Below, in pieces: positions 56,832-64,000 of a stretch of DNA of 64,000 nucleotides; the first letter of the stretch is position 1; the number at the start of each line of letters is the position of its first letter. The DNA lies in NCBI RefSeq assembly GCF_014839805.1, contig NC_051130.1, positions 2,542,001 to 2,606,000 on the forward strand, given 5' to 3'. The translations under genes were made by a program, and so were the position numbers. Below the pieces are notes generated by a model. That model ran no database searches, was not told the origin of the DNA, and saw only the letters and a program-made list of their open reading frames with translations. The stretch comes from Manduca sexta (taxonomy: Eukaryota; Arthropoda; Insecta; Lepidoptera; Sphingidae).

Positions 56832-58237
56832 TCAATTCAACAAATAGCAGCGGTAGGGAAAGTTCGTCAATGTCCATCATCTACAAACTAAAAGGTATAA
56901 ATCTCTCTCATTAAATGCTATTTCTCTCTGATTCCCCGAGTCCAGATTCTGATTTGTTCGTCACAAGATACAAGACAAGGTACAAACCTTGTTGCTTGGT
57001 ACACCTCTTCATCACAGCGATAACACCGAAGCGGTGGTAGATCCATGACGATTCAAAACAGCTGATAGAAGATAATTTGAATAAACTTTGAGTTTGAGTT
57101 TGGCTTCCACTCAATTATCACTTTATTTTGTCATCAGTTCGCCTAGACACAACACGTGTCATTAACAATTCCGTGAATCTAAAACAAACTGACGTATAGA
57201 AGTTTTGCTTGTCATCAGGTTTTGGTATTTGGATCCGACTTCGCATTTGATGCATACTTTACATCGTGAGATGTCGGAACGAACGACGATGTGAAATCCA
57301 TCACCATGTCTTATATATGGACGCTGTCTATTCAGATATGAATTGATGAAGATTTGTTTGAATGTTACATCACTTCATCAGCCATATCAAGACCACTACT
57401 GCGTAGGATTTACCATGAAATTTCTAGATGGATATTCAGGTCCATCTGAAATGCTAGATACTTCATCAGTAAAGCATCAGTACTAAGTCTTTGTGTCCGT
57501 CTGTTCATTACAAGAGAATACCACCTGCAGGTCATATTCAAATTGTTACAAGATTATTAATACCTATACATAATATTATGCTGAAACTAAAAGGCTAGCT
57601 ATTGCTACAAGATTATTGGAACGAAGCTTAGAATAACAAAAAGAAGTTGTTAAGTTTATCTTGAAGTGCTACCATATCTTCATTACATAAGTTATTTAAC
57701 CTCCGCCCATAAATTCAATGAACTAATGACTATTCATAGGTTCAAAATTCTTCACACTTGAGCAACAAACTTAGTTGGCGCCGACCGCACCAAGCAAACG
57801 ACACTATACAACACGTAATCCTTATTATCAAGGCCATAAAGTTCCTAATCGATTAATTCGTTCCGTGACTTATCGTTGTCGGCGCACATGCACTCACAAG
57901 TTTAATGGGTAAGTTAAAACCGATTTTATTATCAATGTGACAAGGTTGATTACGGCGTGTTAGATTGTTATGTGCTAGTTGGTCGTGTTTCTAATTGCAG
58001 TCGCAGTAATGAGTCGGTAATAAAGTTAGTGCATTGTATTCGTTGCTATGGCAACGGCTAGTTTTGTTGTAAATATTCGAGATGCCTATAGGAATTGCGG
58101 TACTTGACGGATTTATATCCTGCGCTGATTAATTTCTCTAGTAATGAATGATTGACTCCGCAGTTTATTACTAGATGTTCCTTGCGGCTTTGACCGCGCG
58201 ACAAGTCTTTCTCTTACCAAAGCCCCTAGTAGTCGTA
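56832..58237. other. No recognisable gene
   Basis: Unique-looking sequence. A short TGCGGCTTTGACCGCGCGAC block at 58173 resembles the Helitron-family terminal region. Confidence 0.4.
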
Positions 58238-58300
58238 GTCACGAAGGCTGCAAAGTCTTCAAATCGTCGAGAGAAAATTATAAGTTAAAAATCGCGAACT
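58238..58300 (+). mobile_element. Repeat family G fragment
   Basis: CACGAAGGCTGCAAAGTCTT followed by AGAGAAAATTATAAG is the G core. Confidence 0.6.
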
Positions 58301-58643
58301 ATCCGGCAAATTGGTATTTGACATAGTAAAGAAATAAATAAATTTGGTATTGAACATTATATAATTTAAGGTGTTAATTAAGAATATTTGACTTAAATTA
58401 CAAATAAAAATTATTTAATATTTTATTTTCCTAAATAAGAATAAGAGTTTTTGAATCTGTGCATCATTTACAAAAAACGTCTCAAGCGAGCAAGACTAGA
58501 GAACGTGACGTCACGATGTATTATATGTAATGTCTTGTCTATTGGTCTTGTAATTCCGAAAAAGATTTTGGCGCGTTTCGCAGGTTTCATTAATATTTAT
58601 TTGATTATTTCGTGTCCAAAGTGCACTTCACCGAAAAACAAAC

Positions 58644-60340
58644 ATGGCAATTGGTTTTATTCAAGCGGACAGTGCAAATTTGCCAAAAATTGTGTCTTTT
58701 ATGATCGCAAATTTCTTTGCCTCAAACTCGGACTTTTGTTCTGCAGAATTGAGGAACGTGAAAACTTCATTGTAAGTACAAAACTATCCTTTTCTGATAT
58801 TTTGTTCAATTCACAATAGATTACAGTTTGATTTATGTACTTGCCTTATTTTGTTTTGCTATAAAATAACCTTCGTGTCATGCATATGATAGGTACATGT
58901 TTACTTTGTAGACTATAAATACAAATAATACATTTATTACGTTACCAATAAAATCATAACTTATAAGAATCTTACTCTGGTTAGGTACCTGTTATTTGTG
59001 TAAAATCTTTTCAAAGAAAAGTTTCTCGTATTGTGGCTATCTGTGATGCTTTATTTCTATTTTTACAGATCATCAAGACAGTTGTATGGTGATGATGCTA
59101 ATTCATATGCTAACTCAAATCCTAAAACATCAAGCTGATTACAAAGTGCCCGACATTCTTCAGTTCTCGATGCATTATTAGAGCATCAAGCATAAGAAAG
59201 GAAGTGACTGTGAAACGTTTTTAGCCAAAATTAATGGTGTTTTTACACAAGAAAATATAAATTTTGTGGAAAGTCTGACTCGAGCACAACACGAAATTCA
59301 AGCATGGCATGAGTTAAGGTATTATTTATTTATAGGTATTTGATTGCATTTTAAATGTGATGTTGCCTTTTTAAATGTGATTTGATACTGTAAGTATTGA
59401 ACTAATAAGATATTTAAAATCAATGTTCTAGAGCAAAATTCCCAACTTGGAGTCTGTGGACATATCTAGAGTCGGCTGATTTCAATGTTAAAGCTATATG
59501 AAGTTTCAGGTTGTGCTTAAGAGAAGCATTTTATTGTGATTTAAGGAGGTCTGTGGTGATCATCTTTGCTCATTTAGTGGTCCACAGCTAAGAAAGGTTG
59601 GAAAATGCTGTCTTAGATTAATATATATTGGAATTATATGTTTCCATGTGAGATGCAATCTCAAAATGTAAATTAGTCTTGTAGCTTTACTAGTCTTTGA
59701 TGTTTGTGTTCACATTCATATGTGTTGGGCACCCATTCTACAGGGCATCCTAGTGGGGATATAAATGTATATGTGGCCACCAGACAGTCACTAGTTTAAC
59801 ATTTAAAAAAAAATGAATTTTCTTTTCAGGAATAAAAGCATCAAAAGCATTTGATGTTTCACGATGCAAAATAACTGTTGGATCCTTGGTTGCCTTAATA
59901 ATGGGAGCTAAAGTACCAAATACTCCAACCATGAAAAGAGGAAAATCATTGGAAGAAGTAGTAAGAAAGGAGTTGGAAAAAAATATGACAAGATTGCAGA
60001 ATGTGGTTTTATTATTAGCCAAAAATTCCCAATGGTAGCTGCATCGCCAGATGGTATTTTAGAGGGTGACACAGTTATTGAAATTAAATGTCCAACAAGC
60101 CAAAAAAGTTTTATATACTATATATGTAACAACACAATCACAGAAAAGTTTGCAGTCTAAGTTCTTTTGCAAATGTATGTGAGTAATTTAACAAAAGGTT
60201 TATTTTGTGTGGCAGATTGGGAATTTGAAAAAAATAATAAAGTCCATGTAATACCAATAGAGTATGATGAGATCAAATTAAATGATATTTTTTCTAAAGT
60301 TGTAAAGTTTTGGAAGAATAATGTTTACAATCTATTGTAA
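58644..60340 (+). pseudogene. YqaJ/lambda-exonuclease-like gene of a DNA transposon, three exons, broken
   Basis: The best reading is a spliced gene. Exon 1 (58644-58771) starts at ATG and includes LPKIVSFMIANFFASN and SAELRNVKTS. A GTAAGT donor at 58772 and a pyrimidine-rich CAG acceptor at 59068 define a 297 bp intron. Exon 2 (59069-59318) continues in phase as SSRQLYGDDANSYA. After premature stops it regains family sequence (SLTRAQHEIQAWHELR). Exon 3 (59830-60340) carries FDVSRCKITVGSLVALIMGA, the YqaJ-domain signatures VAASPDGI and VIEIKCP (metal-binding Asp, Glu and Lys of the nuclease fold) and a VLLQMYVSN block, ending at TAA 60338-60340 with AATAAA at 60369. Defects seen: stops in exon 2, loss of the cysteine-rich segment that I recall lying between YGDDA and the nuclease core in insect relatives, a one-base loss in an A run near 59979, a TAA just before VLLQM, and a damaged exon 2-3 junction. 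In life it would be a 5'-3' exonuclease-type protein accompanying a transposase. A host gene is unlikely given the breaks and the neighbour at 60594. Confidence 0.85.
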
Positions 60341-60368
60341 AACTTATTTTTATAACTTAATATAGGAA

Positions 60369-60374
60369 AATAAA
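60369..60374 (+). terminator. Polyadenylation signal AATAAA of the YqaJ gene
   Basis: AATAAA lies 28 bases after the stop codon of the nuclease frame, a normal distance for a compact transposon gene. Confidence 0.6.
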
Positions 60375-60593
60375 ACATTATATTCTAAATTTTGTTTTTA
60401 TTCGTCAAATGTTTTTAATTAAGGAGCCTAGTAAATTAATTAAGGCACATGCAATAACAATGCAATCGTCCAAAAACTTAATTAAATTTGTATTGACAAG
60501 TGAATGTGGTTTTAACATTAATAATAATAATAATTTTTTATTGTAAATAACCGAATTTGTTTACAATTTCAAAGGTTACAAATTACAAACTTA

Positions 60594-60892
60594 TTATAAA
60601 AACATTGAGAACTCCCTTAGACGTCGGATGACTCTTTCAATGTGTATCAGTAAACTTGCTATCTCCTTAGTTTTTGGAGCTTCAACTTTGGTTTAATTAG
60701 ACTTAACTGATACACTTGGCGGTCTCACTAAACTGCATCCCTTTTGTAATAACAGTTGCTCAATATGCTTGAATCCTCTATCAGCTAGTATAATCGCACC
60801 AGGTTCCCAATGATCTAAAAAATGCAATTTTCAACCAAACATACATCGCTAATCCTGCCACCATAACCAGGAGAAATGTAGTTCTTTAAAAT
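60594..60892 (-). pseudogene. DDE_Tnp_4-type transposase, C-terminal part, broken
   Basis: Minus-strand reading gives YISPGYGGRISDV (near 60850-60892), then after a one-frame shift PGAIILADRGFKHIEQLL and CSLVRPPSVSV (60700-60825), an in-frame TAA at 60693-60695, and TKEIASLLIHIERVIRRLRE to a stop at 60594. These are the ordered C-terminal motifs of DDE superfamily endonuclease 4 transposases (ygGriSD, laDRGF, HVERvI), as found in PIF/Harbinger- and ISL2EU-like elements, often with a THAP domain upstream. The N-terminal two thirds is missing or cut off by a palindrome at 60893-60920 and a non-LTR tail at 60969. The gene converges tail-to-tail on the YqaJ gene, the two stop codons being about 250 bp apart. 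That supports one two-gene transposon. The inactivating changes are one frameshift, one stop and the truncation. Confidence 0.85.
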
Positions 60893-60920
60893 TTCGTCAT
60901 ATTAAATTTTATATGACGAA
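60893..60920. repeat. 28 bp palindrome
   Basis: TTCGTCATAT and its exact complement ATATGACGAA flank an 8 bp spacer. It sits where the recognisable transposase stops and may mark a rearrangement joint. Confidence 0.7.
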
Positions 60921-60968
60921 AGACGACGATATCTATTATAAGTATAGATTTATCAACGACAATATTTG

Positions 60969-61118
60969 TTTATTTTATTTATTTATTTAAAACTTTTTTG
61001 TACACCGAAAATGTAAAAAAAAAGAAGACAAATTTGATTACAGACGGTAGAAATGATTAGATTGGTAGTACAAATGGCGGTCTTATCGCTCGAGGCGATC
61101 TCTACCAGGCAACCATTG
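60969..61118 (-). mobile_element. 3' tail of a family F non-LTR element
   Basis: On the minus strand: TGGTAGAGATCGCCTCGAGC, GATAAGACCGCCATTTGTAC, TCGGTGTACAAAAAAG and an (AAAT)n tail, as at 12646-12767. It lies just beyond the surviving transposase and probably helped truncate it. Confidence 0.7.
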
Positions 61119-61880
61119 ATTTTCTAAATTTTAGAATGCTAATAGAATCATCTCGAAGTCACAGGTCTTCGCATACTAACTTGGTAACTGAGATTGTAAT
61201 TGTAATTCAACTTTATCTTTTAAAGTTAAAATCTTTGTGTTCTCAACGTTAACAAAACAATCCGAGTGATATTTAACTATGAAAATGTTTTTAGTTATTT
61301 ATAAACTGATGAATAATGTCTGATTGAGCGGTTAAACGTTGATTGGACCAGTTAAACATGAACTTCAGTAATTTGACTGCAGTTATTCGATTTTTTTTGG
61401 ACGAAACTCGTTTATGTCAAGAACTGGCTTTTGTCAGTTATTTCTGGTTGGATTTTTATTAATTATCTGTGGCGTATCTAAAATATTACATTCTACTGAG
61501 ATGACACGTCATATAAGATACCCTACAGACCTGTAAAAAAAAAAAAATATTTATGCGGTATGTTTTTTTCTAGAACAAATACGTATTTACATACATAGTA
61601 TAACGCCTCATAGAGGCCGGCGTAGAATATGGATTGCCACTTTGTACGATTTTGGCATAGTTCTCTCGCTTCCCCCACCTTCATCAATCTTTTCATGCAT
61701 TCTCACCGGTTTAGGGTACTTTTGACCAGGCCTTTCCTTAGATATGTGACATTTGAAGAACGTACACGTGTGCAGAGGGAACAAATCGAAAAGCAAAAGC
61801 TAAATTCCATATACAACAGAGACGAGACGAGATCTATTTTTTTAACGCTGCACATATCCATTCACCTCTAAAACATAAGT
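61119..61880. other. No recognisable gene
   Basis: 61600-61800 has opposed open frames of 62 and 80 codons with no domain. It begins with ACGCCTCATAGAGGCCGGCG, which could be a repeat edge. Confidence 0.4.
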
Positions 61881-61906
61881 AGACAAAGACAAAGACAAAG
61901 ACAAGA
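61881..61906. repeat. (AGACAA)n microsatellite
   Basis: Four tandem copies of the hexamer AGACAA. Confidence 0.85.
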
Positions 61907-62257
61907 CTCCACATCTTTTATTTATATTAAACTAAAGTTTGCACCAAAACTACTCATGCTTTCACTTCCCAATGTGTTCATTAAAATGATTTGCAGCCGC
62001 CGCATTGTCCACACTCCACGAAAGCCCACGCACCGCCCACGCGTCCGGTTGCGTACAACTGCATACAACTGCAACTGCATTGCTAATTATGCCACACGCC
62101 CGCCCACATACTGTCTAATGAATACCAAGTACTTGTGAAATTATTAAGTCATTGTTAATAACGGTGTGGATCTATTTTTGAAAATGGAATTTCAAGGTCT
62201 GTGGTATGGATGGGAAGGGTTAAGGGTCAGAAATTGTCTTAGTTTGAGCACCTTCAC
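61907..62257. other. No recognisable gene
   Basis: A GC-rich, C-biased patch at about 61990-62105 (CCCACGCACCGCCCACGCG) with a short ACTGCATACAACTGCAACTG repeat. Function unknown. Confidence 0.4.
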
Positions 62258-62586
62258 ATAATAATAATAATATCAGCCCTGTATTATATACTTGCCCACT
62301 GCTGAGCACGGGCCTCCTCTATTATTGAGAGGGATTAGGCCTTAGTCCACCACGCTGACCTAGTGCGGATTGGTAGACTTCACACACCTTCGAAATTCCT
62401 ATAGAGAACTTCTCAGATGTGCAGGTTTCCTCACGATGTTTTCCTTCACCGTTAAAGCGAACGATAAATTCACAAAGAATACACACATGATTTTTTAGAA
62501 AAATCATAGGTGTGTGCCCTTGGGATTTGAACCTGCGGACATTCGTCTCGGCAGTCCGTTCCACACCCAACTAGGCTATCGCCGCT
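62258..62586 (-). mobile_element. tRNA-derived SINE, family E (reference-quality copy)
   Basis: On the minus strand: GGCGATAGCCTAGTTGGGTG, TGGAACGGACTGCCGAGACG, the B box CGCAGGTTCAAATCCCAAGG, CGCTTTAACGGTGAAGGAAA, AATCCGCACTAGGTCAGCGT, AGGAGGCCCGTGCTCAGCAG and an (ATT)n tail. There is no palindromic interruption, so it serves as the normal form against which the 34735 and 36313 copies can be judged. Confidence 0.85.
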
Positions 62587-64000
62587 CCTTTCACCTCCAC
62601 ATATAGCTTACCATTTATGACAAAAAATATTCAATGGAACTTAGTTCTACCTTCACATACAAGCTAGCTTTAGCCGTAGTATGATCTTAAACATTGATCT
62701 TAATTCCTGATAAGTCTTTCATACGAGCAGCGATGGGAGCAAAACTCAGTTAATAAAAATCAAAACGGAAATCTCTAAATTAAGTATCCAATTGATTAAA
62801 TTAATAGATTATTAATATCCTACCATACCTGGTGTTAGCTATAAATAATGACTATGAAATCGGAAATTATGAACCTTGTACCAGGTAAAATATAATTACC
62901 ATTAATCTTCTGGAACATTAGAGACGGCAAAAACGATTTATAACCAAATGCAATTTAATTACACGACCTTAGCTCAATTGAGAACACGGTTAAAGTTGTT
63001 AGAGGTAACACCTTTGTTGAACTGCAGGTTCTATAGAATTCACAAGTGCCATGCTGGAGCGTCGAGTGTCTCTAAATTGAATTTTGGTTTTTCATTTTAT
63101 AAGAATGCGAAACGGCTGAGGCCCTGGGATAAAACTGTTAATCTTTTTACCGTAGGTCAGAAGATGAGCTAGTAGGTCACAGTGGAGAATGATGAAAATT
63201 TTCAATACGTAACCCGAGGCAAAAAAAAAACTGGTTAACAGATCGTGGCCAATTTGGCAAAAAACAAAAACTAAGACAAACATAAATAATCTAGGAATCG
63301 AAGCGTATGCACGCTTCGCTACTGGTGGATCACCCGCTGTTAAATAATTACTGCCTATAAAAATAATATTACAAGGATTATGAATGCCCAACGCTACTAC
63401 GTCGTCTGTTAATTTTATAAGAGTTACGGAAGAAATAGCGTGCTTGAACCTTCGATTACTTGTGTGATTGTAGGGTGTTAATTGTTATTTTTATAACTTT
63501 TCCCTGTAACGCGGAAGGGACGGGCAGAGGTTATAGTGCATCCTTATAACAACCTAGAAGTCAGTGGTCCTAGTCTTCATAAGCTGGTATTTTAAAAAGG
63601 TGGTTCTTAACTACATAAACACATCAAACATAGGACCTGTTCCAAATTTATTAGCGTCAGGCATCTTTCGAAGGTATGCCGGGACCTTCAGACTGGAACC
63701 AAAATGCAGACAAGGCTATCGAGTCCAGTCCTCTTTTTATCTTTCTGGTGCGTGTATATTGTTTTAGCAATACCATAAAAAGCTGGTCGAGTTAACACGA
63801 AATGTCAATCAAGAATCAACGTAAAGCGATCTTGTTTTGGCTTTCAGTCAACAAGATATTTGGATGGAGAATTGTGCCTATGCATTTGGCCTATTTTTGC
63901 ATTATCCAAAAAACAGCTAGGCATTAACGATGCTTCTTATTATTGTTTTCATGATAAGTAATGATGACTAATATATGACGCCGCACACTGTCAGTTTCTT
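62587..64000. other. No recognisable gene
   Basis: Frames of up to 99 codons on both strands show no domain, and I see no repeat shared with the rest of the window. Confidence 0.45.

Noticed and set aside
58451..58819. Cysteine-containing 122-codon frame (CPKCTSPKNKHGN...), considered as a THAP-like zinc finger
   Set aside because: The adjacent frame from the ATG at 58644 gives recognisable nuclease-gene sequence that splices in phase into exon 2, so the cysteine-rich frame is out of register and spurious.
59750..60022. 90-codon minus-strand frame opposite exon 3
   Set aside because: It is a shadow of the YqaJ gene, whose plus-strand motifs are clear.

Overview
This is eukaryotic nuclear DNA, AT-rich, and almost certainly from a moth or butterfly. 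The assignment rests on its repeats. There are two tRNA-derived SINE families with GGTTCGAATCC-type B boxes, several Lepidoptera-typical interspersed repeats, TC...CTAG Helitron-like elements inserted between A and T, a maT-type (DD37D) mariner relic, and a split YqaJ-nuclease gene of a kind common in insect DNA transposons. I cannot name the species. I find no host protein-coding exon I would defend. The only convincing proteins are three broken transposon genes. The rest looks intergenic or intronic.

Layout. 1-10291: sparse unique DNA with scattered repeats, including a clean 209 bp hAT-type MITE at 4367-4575 with perfect 8 bp target duplications. 10292-20286 and 20787-30939: two diverged copies of the same ~10 kb segment on either side of a 500-N gap. 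Homology ends exactly at the last base before the gap and starts exactly at the first base after it. The best explanation is two haplotypes of one locus left unmerged by the assembler, not a real duplication. The segment holds repeats, MITEs and a CpG-richer, well-conserved patch near 18.0-18.6 kb that could be a promoter with a non-coding first exon. 31-38.6 kb: SINE-dense DNA, with four copies of SINE family E between 33.3 and 36.7 kb, two of them carrying snap-back palindromes, plus Helitrons and a mariner-like MITE. 39307-42540: a satellite of about 18 direct ~171 bp monomers with higher-order structure and an inverted block at its gap-side edge. 42.5-51.5 kb: unique DNA with SINEs, a Helitron and a 169 bp fold-back element. 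51511-52740: the mariner relic. 53-58.3 kb: a Harbinger-like MITE, repeats and a third 500-N gap. 58644-60905: the remains of a two-gene DNA transposon. A spliced YqaJ/lambda-exonuclease-like gene on the plus strand converges on a DDE_Tnp_4 transposase on the minus strand, as in ISL2EU-type elements. 60.9-64 kb: a non-LTR tail, one more SINE and unrecognised DNA.

No genes work together here as a host pathway. The only functional pairing is the nuclease and transposase of the 58-61 kb element, both now broken. Repeat family letters (A, C, D, E, F, G, H, I, J, K) are my own labels for sequences that recur inside this window, except that some single fragments are assigned from memory, as stated.
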